DNA from: Serinus canaria | Taxonomy: Eukaryota > Chordata > Aves > Passeriformes > Fringillidae | Reading direction: 5' to 3' | Assembly (NCBI RefSeq): GCF_022539315.1 | Contig: NC_066315.1 | Location: 126,329,374 to 126,393,373 of the forward strand | Length of the DNA: 64,000 bases | Shown: positions 14,701-23,735 of the stretch, piece by piece | Numbering within the stretch: position 1 is the stretch's first letter | Layout of the letters: every line of letters begins with the position of its first letter | The notes under the pieces: model-generated | Told to the model about the DNA's origin: nothing | The model's input: the letters and a program-made list of their open reading frames with translations, nothing else | The model's database searches: none | Made by a program: the position numbers and the translations under genes

Positions 14701-16555
14701 AAGGTTTGGAAGGGACCTTAAAGATCACCTATTCCTAACCATCCCTGCCACAGGCAGGGACAATTTCCACCAGACCAGGTTGCTCAAGGATTTATCCAAC
14801 CTAGCCTTGAACTACTGCCAGAGTTTGGGTATCCACAACCTCCCTGGGTAACCTGTTCCAGCATCTCACCACTTTCACAGTGGAGAATTTCTTCCTAATA
14901 CCTAACCTAAATTTCTCCTCTTTCAGCTTGTTCCCATTATTCCTTATCCTATCACTACAGTTCCTGATGAGGAATCCCTCTCCAGCTTCCCTGTAGGCCA
15001 CCTTAAGACACTGGAAGGTTGCTGTGAGGTGTCCATGCAACCTTTTCTTCTCTTGGCTGAACAGCCCCAACTTTCTCAGCCTGCTGTCAGAGGGAAGGTG
15101 CTCCAGTCTTCTTATCAGCTTCGTGGCCTAACTTGCCTTACTTGTCATATGATATTTTTTAAGTGTTACAAAAAGGGTTGTAAATCAATCCATTAGTTCT
15201 ACACCATCAAGATGGTAACTGAAGGTCTTAGAGAGCTAGTTCCCAACCACAACTAAATGCAACAATTCTGAACTGAAGTTGGAGAGAAAGCTACTCATTA
15301 CTTAAAGAACTTCTTTCAAAGGTTGATCTTTTACTACTTGTAAAGGAACTGAGTTTATGCAGGCCTGAAAAAAATAAAACAGATGCTCAGATGTGTACCA
15401 AATAAGAGGCTCTCAACAGTGTATACACTGAAGTTAATAAATTATGCTGACTGTAAGCAGTCAAAAAGATTCAGTACATATTTTTATTATTGACATGTCT
15501 AACTTTAATCTACAAAGCCTGAATTTTTACAATAGAGTGTTTGTTGCATCTTTTAACAAATGCTGGTTTGGTTTTTTTTTTTTGTCTTCACAGCTTAGCC
15601 TCTTCTTCCCTATAGTATATTGTTTGTGTTCCCTATTCCTGATTATAGTGCCTCTCTACAGTGACACAATCAATTCCCTTATTGGCATTGGTATTGCCCT
15701 CTCAGGCATTCCTGCATACTATTTGGGAGTTTATCTGCCAGCTGAAAAACGACCAAAATGTCTCCTTTGGCTCTCTGGTAAGCAACATCAGGTCCCAATC
15801 ACCATGTCAAAACCTTGGTCAGAAGAAGGAAAGAATAATTTTTCCTAAAATCCTTATTTATATGAAGTTTTGCTATGCTTTGATACGTGGCATGTGTGAG
15901 ATCATCTGCTTTATCACATGGTACTGAAAACAAAACAATGCTTACCTGTACAAAACAGTCCAATACATAGGTGTCATAACTATGTTGGCTCAATAAAAGC
16001 CATGTAGGATTGTGAATACTAAACCTAATCTTTTTAATACCCTGGAAGGCAGAAATACCAGAACATCTTTGCTTCACTTTCCATCCAAGGAATGGAACAA
16101 TCTAAATCAGAGGAGTCCACAGATTTTCAGAAACAATGAAATAAATAATTATTGGCTTGAAGGGTAGTTGCCAGTCCTAAAATTCATGCAGTCTTGAAAA
16201 GCAAATCTTTAATATTTTTATTTATTATACTTTGAATTCATCTATCAGTTCAATGAAAATGTTGATGAAAATCTGATTAAACAACAATTTCAGTTTAATT
16301 ATTGGCTTCTTTTGCCTTTAGCTATTTATAACTTATGCTTAATTCTATTGATTAAAGAGTTTCAAGATTTTTCTAATATCTGTGAAGTGTTTTCAAATCC
16401 TCAAAATCCAGATGTATGTCTAAGATATATTTGAATTTCTGTCACACATTTTTGCCAGTACAGCTACAACAACGAAGTATGTTCAGATGCTCTTCTACTG
16501 TGCTCTGTCAGACCTGGACATAGATGTGGAACCCACAGCAGCTAAGACTAAATAG
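5274..16555 (+). CDS. y+L-type amino acid transporter (SLC7A6/SLC7A7-like), complete, nine coding exons
   Basis: This is the light chain of a heteromeric amino-acid exchanger of the plasma membrane. Family members pair with the 4F2 heavy chain (SLC3A2) and swap cationic amino acids for neutral ones plus sodium. Coding exons are 5274-5775, 7165-7290, 9832-9976, 10841-10964, 11695-11798, 12075-12171, 13189-13338, 15594-15777 and 16464-16555. All have GT-AG borders and phases that sum to 1524 bases, giving 507 residues; mammalian y+LAT1 is about 511. Visible family marks are the unwound TM1 motif GSGIF (residues 53-57), a lone Cys152 in the loop before TM4 (the heavy-chain disulphide position), the TM6 motif YSGWDTLNY (240-248) and about 12 hydrophobic segments. 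The start is the first ATG: an in-frame stop lies 15 bases upstream (5259-5261), and A is at -3. It resembles y+LAT1/2 clearly more than LAT1, b(0,+)AT or SLC7A13. Whether it is orthologous to SLC7A6, SLC7A7 or neither needs a tree, so I give no symbol. Confidence 0.93.
7165..7290 (+). CDS. y+LAT-like gene, coding exon 2
   Basis: The acceptor is ttctctgcag (ends 7164) and the donor GTAAGA (7291). The 126-base exon keeps phase 1 and encodes the end of TM4 and TM5 (residues 168-209). It includes the conserved stretch [15 protein letters not shown], which is diagnostic of the LAT/y+LAT branch of SLC7. Confidence 0.93.
9832..9976 (+). CDS. y+LAT-like gene, coding exon 3
   Basis: The acceptor is ttgtacag (ends 9831) and the donor GTAAGC (9977). 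It encodes residues 210-257 plus part of 258, with the extracellular loop and TM6. TM6 carries [20 protein letters not shown], the substrate-site helix of the family; Trp243 sits at the bulky gating position. The residues after TM6 match the conserved E-x-x-N-P-E-R turn. Confidence 0.93.
10841..10964 (+). CDS. y+LAT-like gene, coding exon 4
   Basis: The acceptor is ttttttgcag (ends 10840) and the donor GTAAGT (10965). It encodes residues 258-299: the RNLPLSI motif, TM7 and the start of the extracellular loop, ending at a codon boundary after SDAVAV. The fit in length and phase to SLC7A7-type exons is exact. Confidence 0.93.
11695..11798 (+). CDS. y+LAT-like gene, coding exon 5
   Basis: The acceptor is tctgttacag (ends 11694) and the donor GTATGA (11799). 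It encodes residues 300-333 plus two bases of Arg334 (loop and TM8). The run ending IIAASR leads into the conserved R-L-F-x-V-G-x-R-E-G-H-L-P motif on the next exon. Confidence 0.92.
12075..12171 (+). CDS. y+LAT-like gene, coding exon 6
   Basis: The acceptor follows a T-rich tract (tttttttttag, ends 12074) and the donor is GTAAGT (12172). It encodes residues 334-366, including the highly conserved VGAREGHLP cytoplasmic loop and the [10 protein letters not shown] segment that enters TM9. Confidence 0.93.
13189..13338 (+). CDS. y+LAT-like gene, coding exon 7
   Basis: The acceptor is ttatctctag (ends 13188) and the donor GTAAGT (13339). It encodes residues 367-416: TM9, TM10 with [15 protein letters not shown], and the basic RPRPVK loop. 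It is in phase 0 at both ends. Confidence 0.93.
14684..15130 (-). mobile_element. CR1 LINE fragment (3' part), antisense in intron 7
   Basis: Read on the minus strand, this is the 3' end of a CR1 element. It contains the familiar segments for the end of the ORF2 protein (for example [11 protein letters not shown] within an open stretch at 14801-15070) and then the 3'UTR. The element is 5'-truncated near 15130, as CR1 copies usually are. The plus strand shows the classic inverted hallmarks aaggtttggaagggacct and ccacaacctccctggg. It lies in an intron opposite to the host gene and is probably neutral. Confidence 0.9.
15594..15777 (+). CDS. y+LAT-like gene, coding exon 8
   Basis: The acceptor is tgtcttcacag (ends 15593) after a long T tract, and the donor is GTAAGC (15778). 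It encodes residues 417-477 plus one base: TM11 and TM12 with the family motif [20 protein letters not shown] and a cytoplasmic turn containing AEKRP. Confidence 0.92.
16464..16555 (+). CDS. y+LAT-like gene, last coding exon and stop
   Basis: This encodes residues 478-507, a cytoplasmic tail with KYVQMLF followed by an acidic stretch (SDLDIDVEP), then TAG at 16553-16555. I chose the acceptor tacag ending at 16463 because it restores phase and the family-like S-A-T..KY-x-Q start of the tail. A second AG five bases upstream (16457-16458) would shift the frame and give an unrelated tail. Confidence 0.82.
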
Positions 16556-16794
16556 AGTTGCCTCAACACTGAGAATTGTGCCTTGACATCTCCTGCCTGG
16601 AACAATTTTTATCATCTGAAGTTCTCCCCATATGTTCACTCATACTAGAGCACTAACCACTGTACTGTGCATCGGTTTGATGTCAGTTAAGTTGTGATGG
16701 CTTTATAAAACAGTCTGTTTTCCAGGATTTCTTTTTAAAATTCTGTTTGTTAATAGTGAGTTATCATGTAACATGTTGAAACTCTAAAGCACTT
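16556..16794 (+). other. 3'UTR start of the y+LAT-like gene
   Basis: This is the sequence between the stop codon and the 5' LTR. It has neither AATAAA nor ATTAAA; only the weak variant TATAAA occurs, inside ggctttataaaacag. The natural polyadenylation site is therefore not evident before the provirus, and the first AATAAA downstream lies inside the 5' LTR (17428-17433). Confidence 0.55.
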
Positions 16795-17477
16795 TGTTGG
16801 AAAGGATGAAAGTTTGACAAGAAGGTTTCACAGATATGTATGCTAGGCAGAAAGCTCTTTGAATGTAGAATCTGAGAACGAAATAGAGATGGAAGCAAGT
16901 TTTGATATAGAAGAACAGTAGATGTCTAAATTGACAACTGCTGAGCAAGTTGTTACTGGACAACTAAGAAAGCAAATGTTAAGTTGAGTTGGAAGGGGGT
17001 TTATGATGAGAGCAAAGGATATGTTGACCACAAACAAAAAGATGTTTTTACCAAGCAGAAATAGGTCTTAGGAAAAGCAGAAAGATACTGCAGGCAAACA
17101 AGCATGCCAATGTGGCAAGTAGAAAAAAGGTCTAAGAATTTTCTGCTGCAAGAAAACTGAAAAACAACTTTAAGCTTAAACTGTAACATATTAACTCATG
17201 TGATTGGATAGTATTGACCATAATATGGTAATGATAGTAGTTATGATAGGCTATAGGTAATAGTAAAGATATTGATTGGTCATGTATTAAGATGCTCAGC
17301 AAAAAAAAATATATAATGCAATGTAACCAAAACTAAAGGGTCTTCAGGCTTGTCTATAGCTGGGGCTGACAGCTGTAGGCTTGGCTCTGTCACCCACAAC
17401 CCAAGACTGCTTTAAAATCTTGTATACAATAAACAGCATTTTGAAGAGCCGCTTGGAGTCCTGCATCTCTCATCTCA
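16795..17477 (+). repeat. 5' LTR of the provirus
   Basis: Starts TGTTGG and ends ...catctca. It contains a TATA-like run (atatataatgcaatg, about 17310-17324) followed by a poly(A) signal AATAAA at 17428-17433, so U3, R and U5 are all present. It is longer than the 3' LTR, mainly through a ~20-base segment near 17062-17085 that is absent from the other copy. Confidence 0.9.
17428..17433 (+). terminator. LTR polyadenylation signal (AATAAA)
   Basis: This is the first canonical AATAAA downstream of the y+LAT-like stop codon. It is the normal R-region signal of the LTR and is duplicated in the 3' LTR at 22005-22010. Because it is in sense orientation, it could also end transcripts of the upstream host gene. 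Confidence 0.6.
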
Positions 17478-17639
17478 GGCAAGAGCACCCACATTTTAGT
17501 AGGCAAACTCAGACTTTTAGCAGTAAGAGAACTCCTGGTGAACCCAGAAGGAAGTGCCCAGAAGAAGGAACAGGCACCTGAAAGGAAGGTGACTGGACAG
17601 GCATTGCTGCTGGACAGTTCCTGGATCTGAGCTCAACGT

Positions 17640-18414
17640 ACAGCGCCTGCTGCAAGGAGGACAGCAGGTGAGCACTGGGGAATCAATGGGGCAGAATGTG
17701 TCTGCCAGTCAGAGAGATGTGTATCAGAATTTAAAATCTTTAGTTAAATCCAGTCCAAGTAAATTACAAGAGCTTAAAAATCTTCTACCATAGACTGAGA
17801 TCAACTTCCCAAATGCCAATTCTACGGCTGTCATTACCAGAGACTTTTGGGACTCCCTGCAGGGTCAAATTATTCAATGTTATTTCTCACCATGACAAAA
17901 CAAGAGCAGATTTACTGCCCACTTGCCACGTGCTTGTAGAAATCTTTGCTGGGAAACCCCCACTGCAGTGCCCTTTCCCCCCCACCATTCCACCTGAACC
18001 CTTCCCGCTGCTTCCCTTCTTGCCACCTCTCCAGCTGTGAGAGGAGGGAGGAAGAAGAGGGAGAAGAAAACAGCAACTGTGGCTGCAGTAAGAGAGGTAG
18101 ACCAAACTAAAAGCTACTCTACCTCAGAGGATGAGGGGGATCCCTTAAATCCAACACAAATAAACCCCAAAAAACAACCAGATTGGTTTCCAAATATTCC
18201 CAGGGCTTCCCCCATGACTGGAGGAGATCTTTTAACCAGGTCGCTGCTGCCAGCAAGAAGCACTGAGGGGCCCAACAAATCATCCCCCAGATCTCTTACA
18301 CCTGAAGCTTGCAAGACCATAAAGAAAATTATCGATGCTCTGCAAAATAGACAAGCACATCACTATGTTCCAGATAAACCTTTTTTCCTTGCAGTTTTAG
18401 GAGAAAACTGAGAC
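17640..18414 (+). pseudogene. gag-like remnant (uncertain)
   Basis: This lies between the 5' LTR and pol, where gag belongs. Two overlapping short open stretches exist. The first (17813-18040) ends in a proline-rich run. The second (18037-18411) is basic, then polar with several prolines, and stops at 18409-18411. I cannot recognise a major-homology region or zinc knuckles, so capsid and nucleocapsid are probably deleted. The gag assignment rests on position and composition only. Confidence 0.4.
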
Positions 18415-18440
18415 TGTATAGCCTCATCTTTCAATGGGAC

Positions 18441-18782
18441 TCCTCTCAAAATGATCCTTTGTTGATATCTGAATGGGTTTTTCTAGCTTTCAGGTCACCA
18501 AAGACAATCTTTAAATCTTTAGAGATGATTTCTCAAATCATCATCAAAGGCAGAGCAAGGCTTCTTCCTATTGCAGGTTGCGAATTTACAATCATCTATT
18601 TACCTATTATTAAAGCCTATTTTGATTGGGCCATGCAAAAGTCAGAAGACTTACTGTACACCTTGTTAGATTTTCCAGGTGCTTTCTCCATTCATTATCC
18701 AACACACAAATTGATCAAAGCTAAATTATGCTACAAAGAGAAACCCCTTACCAGGGAAGAACCTTTAGAATCTCTTCACTGA
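18441..18782 (+). pseudogene. pol remnant: C-terminal reverse-transcriptase segment
   Basis: The open stretch resembles the thumb/connection region that follows the RT catalytic core: a SEWVFLAF-like start, a basic KGRARL helix, then WAMQKSEDLL. The catalytic YxDD part, the fingers and the protease are absent, so a large internal deletion joins gag-like sequence to the tail of RT. The frame ends in TGA at 18780-18782, exactly where RNase H sequence begins in the neighbouring frame, which indicates a one-base frameshift. Confidence 0.65.
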
Positions 18783-19160
18783 TGGGTCAGGACAAACACA
18801 CAAGGCAGTAGTTACATGGCAAAATAAAAAAAACCCTAAATCCTGGACACAAGATGTTCAAAAAGTCAAAGGTTTTCCTCAGATTGTTGAACTGATAGCA
18901 GTGGTAAGAGCATTTCAGATCTTTCCAGAGCCTTTTAACCTAGTCACTGATTCAGCATTTGTTGCTAACATTGTTAAGAGAATTGAAGGGTATGTTTTAA
19001 AAGATGTTAGTAATGACAAATTGTGTCTTTGGCTCACCTGTCTTTATCAAATTTTGTTACACAGAAATAATCCTTGTTTTGTTTCTCGCATTAGAGCTCA
19101 CTCTGGTCTCCCAGGATTTATGGCAGAAGTGAATGTACGAGTTGATGCATTGGCATCAGC
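18770..19160 (+). pseudogene. pol remnant: RNase H domain
   Basis: The frame opens with FTDGSGQT and continues through an IVELIAVVRAF helix and a TDSAFVA strand. These give three of the conserved acidic positions of retroviral RNase H (D, E, D). It is continuous with the integrase N-terminus, with no stop until 19443. No initiator precedes it in its own frame before GTG at 18901. Confidence 0.8.
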
Positions 19161-20090
19161 AGCATTGCTGAGGGAACTGCAGGAGACACTGAAGATTCCA
19201 CTTTGGTGTTTCCCGCAGCTACCTTGCCTAACATTGTTGAGTCATGCCTTTTTTCACCAAAATGCACAGGCTCTCAGAAGAGATTTTCACATCTCCCTAG
19301 AGCAAGCACAAACCATTGTAAGGGCTTGCCCTGACTGCCAGCTAGTCCAACCTATCCTTTCTACAGGAGCCACCAACCCAAGAGGGTTGGAAAGTTTGCA
19401 AAAGGGGCAATGTCACAAAGTACTCTTCTTTTGGGAAATTTAAAAATATCCATGTCTCTATTGACACATTCTCAAACGCAGTTTTCGCTTCTGTACATAC
19501 AGGAGAAACAGCTAAGCATGTTTGCCAGCATTTTTCACAAGCATTTTCCTCATTAGGTGTCCCTCAAGAAATTAAAACTGATAATGGTCCTTCATATGCT
19601 TCACAAGAATTGGCCACATTTTTAAATGACTGGGGTGTTCACTGTACATTTGGTATTCCCTACTCTCCCACAAGCCAGGGAATGGGAGAAAGAACACATC
19701 AAACTCTAAAACACATTTTAGATCAACAGAAAGGGGGGGGGAGCCCAGGATACACCTCAAAGGAGATTGAATAAAGCTTTGTATGTTTATAACTTTTTGA
19801 ATAGCTCTGCAGAAGAGCCTGATCTCCCCATTTACAGACATTTCATGAACAAGAAAAAAGCAAAACTGAAAGAGTACGCCCCAGGTTTAATTAAAAATCT
19901 AGAATTGGGACAAATAGAAGGACCATATGATCTTATAACATGGGGCAAGGGTTTTGCATGTATTTCTACAGATACAGATTCAAGTGGCTACCAGGAAAAC
20001 ACGTGAAGCAGTACCACCCATCAAAGCCTGTGGATTCTTCCACATCAGCCAGTGACCCTGTGAGTGGAAGCCAAGAAACCAGCACCCAAA
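19160..20090 (+). pseudogene. pol remnant: integrase in broken frames
   Basis: An intact zinc-binding N-terminal domain is visible (HAFFH giving H-x3-H, then CPDC giving C-x2-C), and the frame stops at 19441-19443. The catalytic core continues in another frame, with the first Asp in SIDTFS, the second in TDNGPS and the Glu in GMGERTHQ, so the D,D-E triad is present. That frame stops near 19772. A C-terminal part (19767-20006) is again out of frame, with a trailing WLPGKHVKQYHP-like end. At least two frameshifts make it non-functional. Confidence 0.85.
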
Positions 20091-20148
20091 CGTGAACTAA
20101 CAGAATCACCCAGAGGAAATTGTCTGCCAGAAACAGTTCAAGAAAACA

Positions 20149-21400
20149 ATGGAGTTGTATTATTATTTGCGTGGGTGCGTGCAGCTTTTATCCTTTTGTT
20201 TTTATTTTTACAGTGAAGCTTTACCTGTTACTCAACCAACGACGAATGTTTGGGTTTCTTTAGCCAAGTCCGCAAGCTCCAACACCATCTGCTTATCCAA
20301 CACAATCCCCTGATAAATCTTTTTCAACTTGTTTGGATGGAGTGACTTTCCCAGAAATTTTGCTAATGTTACTTTTGATAAATATTGGCCATATGACGAT
20401 CATCACATTTCCCTAACTCCCAGCCCAAGACACCAAATTTATATTGATAATTATAAAGCTGATAAATCTGACCTTCAAGAATTAGAATTTTTAGGCTCAT
20501 TAACTATGGACACTTGTTACTAGTTTCATTTTGTGGGAAAAACGGCCCTCATTTAAATTTACTCCTTATCAAGCAGTTTGTGGCTTCTTGGTGTCATCAA
20601 ACTAAGCTTCTTTCATATGATGAACCTCACACAGATTGTTTTAACAAACTTCCAATTTGATTTCCTAAAATAATTTGGCTCATCTGTGGAGACAGAGCTT
20701 GGCAAGATATTCCTTCAAAACTAGATGGTGGCCCTTGTGCCCTGGGACAGCTTACAATACTTGCTCCCAGTGTCAAAAAAGCAATCAAAAAAAAAAAAAA
20801 AGAAAAATAAGATCTTCCTTGGGGCATCATTATAAAGGCAATTGCAATAGTGATTTTCACCCTTGGAACGCTGGAAAATCGGTTGTTAGAAGCACTTTTT
20901 TGCCTCAGCTAAGTTCTTCAATTGCACTGAAACAGTTAAACAAATTAGGGTGTTGGCTCAGTAAAGAAGTAAATGCCACCCTGCTATATGATTAGTGATT
21001 TGCTGACAGATGAAGAGGCAGTCAGACATGCCACTTTACAAAACAGAGCTGCTCTTGACTTTCTTTTACTAGCACATGGGCATGGCTGTGAAGATTTTGA
21101 AGGATTGTGTTGTATGAACTTGTCTGATCATTCTACTTCTATTCATAAACAGCTGCAAAACTTAAGAGATTTAGCTAACCAACTTCCAACAGATGAAACA
21201 TCTTGGCTAGACTGTTTGATGGTTGGAGCTTTGCACCTTGGCTAAAGGGACTTTGTAAAGTAGGCTTGATTGTTTTAGTGGTAATAATTGTGATTATAGT
21301 CGTGGTGCCCTCTGCACTTCAATGTGTGCAGAGAATGATGAATAAGATTGTTTCTAGCATCTTTGTTGTTCATCAGAACAGGGGAGATGTTGGGAAGGAT
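20149..21400 (+). pseudogene. env remnant (surface and transmembrane parts), alpharetrovirus-like
   Basis: An ATG at 20149 opens a signal-peptide-like hydrophobic stretch and the start of a surface subunit, stopped by TGA at 20311-20313. Further surface fragments follow in shifted frames (20329-20523 and about 20580-20990) around an A-rich run at 20786-20801. The transmembrane part (20973-21245) keeps a heptad region with LQNRAALDFLLLAHG followed by C-x6-CC (CEDFEGLCC). The membrane span lies one frame over (21203-21514) and runs into the 3' LTR. The C-x6-CC arrangement and wording are like alpha-/gamma-type Env. Multiple frameshifts and stops mean no full Env can be made. Confidence 0.82.
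21375..21387 (+). other. Polypurine tract
   Basis: A purine run (agaacaggggaga) lies immediately before the TG of the 3' LTR, where the plus-strand primer of reverse transcription belongs. It is interrupted by a single C. Confidence 0.7.
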
Positions 21401-22054
21401 GAAAATTTGACAAGAAAGTTTAACAGATATGTATGCTTGGCAGAAAGATTTCTCAATGTAGAATCTGAGATCAAAATAGATCTGGAAGCAAGTTTTGATA
21501 TAGAAGAACAATAAATGTCTAAATTGACAAATGCTGAGCCAGTCTTACTGGCTAACTAAGAAAGCAAAGGTTATGTCGAGTTGGAAAGAGATTTTATGAC
21601 TTAGAGCAAAGGATGAGCTGACTGCAAACAAAAGATGTTTTTACCAAGCAGAAAGATACCACAGGCAAACAAGACATGTTGATGAGGGAACGAGAAAAAA
21701 GGTCTAAGAATTTTCCACTGCAAGAAAAACTGAAAAACAACTTTAAGCTTAAACTGTAACATACTAACGCATGTGATTGGATAGTATTAACCATAATATG
21801 GTAATGATAGTAGTTATGATAGGTTATAGGTAAATAGTAAAGATATTGATTGGTTCTTATGTACAAGATGCTCAGCAAATAAAAGTATATAATGCATTGT
21901 AGCCAAAACTAAAGGGTCTTCAGGCTTGTCTACAGCTGGAGCTGACAGCTGTAGACACAGGCTCTGTCACCCATGACCCTGGACTGTTTTAACATCTTGT
22001 ATATAATAAACAGCATTTTGAAGAGCCACCTGAAGTCCCACATCTCTTGTCTCA
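21388..22054 (+). repeat. 3' LTR of the provirus
   Basis: Direct copy of the 5' LTR, from TGTTGG to the final CA, with a TATA-like run near 21890 and AATAAA at 22005-22010. By eye roughly one base in ten differs from the 5' copy. Confidence 0.9.
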
Positions 22055-23735
22055 AGCTCTTACTAGCCACGCCTGCTGGAGGGAGGGAGGGCAAAAAGAG
22101 TTTACACTCCAAGAAAACCTGCTTGATGATGTTTGAGAACATTCTACCTACATGCAGAGACTGGGGAGGGGGGGAAAGAAAAGAGCATGTACTGCTTTAA
22201 AACTGTAATAAATCCTTCCTTTATGTAGAAGTGCAAAGAGTCATTTAGAAACAGTAGAAAGGCAAATTTGATAGTAATGGTCATAAGTTAAAGGACAAGC
22301 TGCTGAACCAGATGCCTGATGTGCAAAAGAATTTCAGAACTATTGCAATGCGCAGTGTGTGTTTGGGTCAAAATATGGTCTTCATAGTGATATCACCTTA
22401 ATTCTCATTAGACCTTCCTCTTGCCCATATTGTGCCATCATATGAGGAATCCCGCAAATTACATCCAACTTTCTCTTGCTATCTTAGGACTTAGGTCCTG
22501 TCTGTCTCTGAGACTGGGTCATCTTGGAAGCAGAATTTAAATTGCCAGTTGAGTCACATTTGACTCCACAAGAGGGAGAACTCCTCTGCCTGGTGCTCTG
22601 AGGAAAAAGAGCCTGTTGTTTTTTAGATCTTCTGCTCAGAGCAGTAGAACCAGAGCTATGTGTATATTCCTGCCCCCAGCAAAAGTCCTGAGATGTGCAG
22701 GCTTAACTCCAGTGTAAAGCGTCACCTACATATTCTGAATTATATGCATGTATAACAACCTGCTGCAAGTCCAATGAAAATTCAAACATTCCTCTTTCTT
22801 TACAGGATTGCCTTGGTGTCTGTAGCAGCAGACAGATTTTTTTTCATTCTGGCTGTTTCCAATATGTAACAGCATGAATGAAAAGGATCGAGGACATCCT
22901 TTTCAGAATTTCCACATTAGGCATAAATAATAAATGAACTAATCATAGCTAATAGATAATAAATTAGCTATTTTATGGAAATGAAAAAAATTGTTCTGCT
23001 TGAATGTCTGAGTAGTTTTCCATCCTTATACTCCCATTTTTCTTCTCTATCTTTTTGTCAGATAAAACTTGTAAAATATCCAAGTCTCTCTGCTATTTGG
23101 TAGTGAAGAAATATTTGTAAAGACACTCTGGAAAATACAATGCTGATATCAGATACCTGTTAACTTATTGCTAATATGATGTCAGTACATGGGCAGCTAT
23201 GGCCTTTGTTCTATATTTGTTATTTTTCCATATCACTCTGTTGAATTTACTTCCACTTTAACTGCCTTCTAGAGCAACCCCCTAGCTCTGCTCACTTAGT
23301 GGAATACCAAGCCATCCTTGTCTTCCATCTCAGCTTATGATATCCATCTGCTGCCAGTAATTCTCTCAATACATGAAGGTACTCTTAATCAGCTCCTCCT
23401 AGTAATATCTGCAAGTAAACAATAGGCACAAAGTGGGCAAGATATCTGTAGGAAGTTGGCAGCAAAAAGTAGCAAAAGGGGAAGGGTATGCAGATTTCAT
23501 ATTCTTTTCTTCATTTTGCTTACTTTACTCTCAGGCAGAATACCTGCATTAGTTGTACTGCTTGCTACAAATCCAGATGGTAAAGAGATGGGAAGAATAG
23601 GGGATGCTTGCCAGTTTTGTATGGGTGAGGTCAGGAAGGCCAAGATGCAGCTCAAGCTGAACTTAGCAAACGATGCAAAGGGAAATAAAAGGGTTGCTAC
23701 AGGTGTGTCTGACAGAAAAAGAAGCTCAAAGAAAG
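22055..23735. other. Intergenic, nothing recognised
   Basis: AT-rich sequence after the provirus. I see no exon, RNA gene or recognisable repeat. Confidence 0.6.

Larger units (their letters stand above)
5776..15593 (+). other. Introns 1-7 of the y+LAT-like gene
   Basis: Introns lie at 5776-7164, 7291-9831, 9977-10840, 10965-11694, 11799-12074, 12172-13188 and 13339-15593. Apart from the CR1 fragment in intron 7 I see no recognisable repeat, RNA gene or extra exon in them. Intron 8 (15778-16463) is also empty. Local GC-rich patches at about 7600-7700 and 8450-8600 are unexplained but carry no convincing reading frame. Confidence 0.7.
16795..22054 (+). mobile_element. Decayed endogenous retrovirus (two LTRs, gag-like/pol/env remnants)
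   Basis: A 5.26-kb provirus in the same orientation as the upstream gene. Direct LTRs at 16795-17477 and 21388-22054 bracket a region with RT-tail, RNase H, integrase, and Env surface and transmembrane remnants in retroviral order. Both LTRs start TGTTGG and end in CA. Candidate flanking duplications agctctt (22055-22061) and agcactt (16788-16794) differ at one base. The LTRs have clearly diverged by substitutions and a ~20-base indel, so the insertion is old. Protease and most of reverse transcriptase are missing. All genes carry frameshifts or stops, so the element cannot replicate by itself. The Env transmembrane remnant looks alpharetrovirus-like. I did not find a convincing primer-binding site directly after the 5' LTR. 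Confidence 0.92.

Noticed and set aside
14801..15070. 89-residue minus-strand open frame as a host gene
   Set aside because: It is the C-terminal part of the CR1 ORF2 protein, within a truncated element.
17478..17500. Retroviral primer-binding site after the 5' LTR
   Set aside because: The sequence following the LTR does not start with TGG and I could not match it to a tRNA 3' end.
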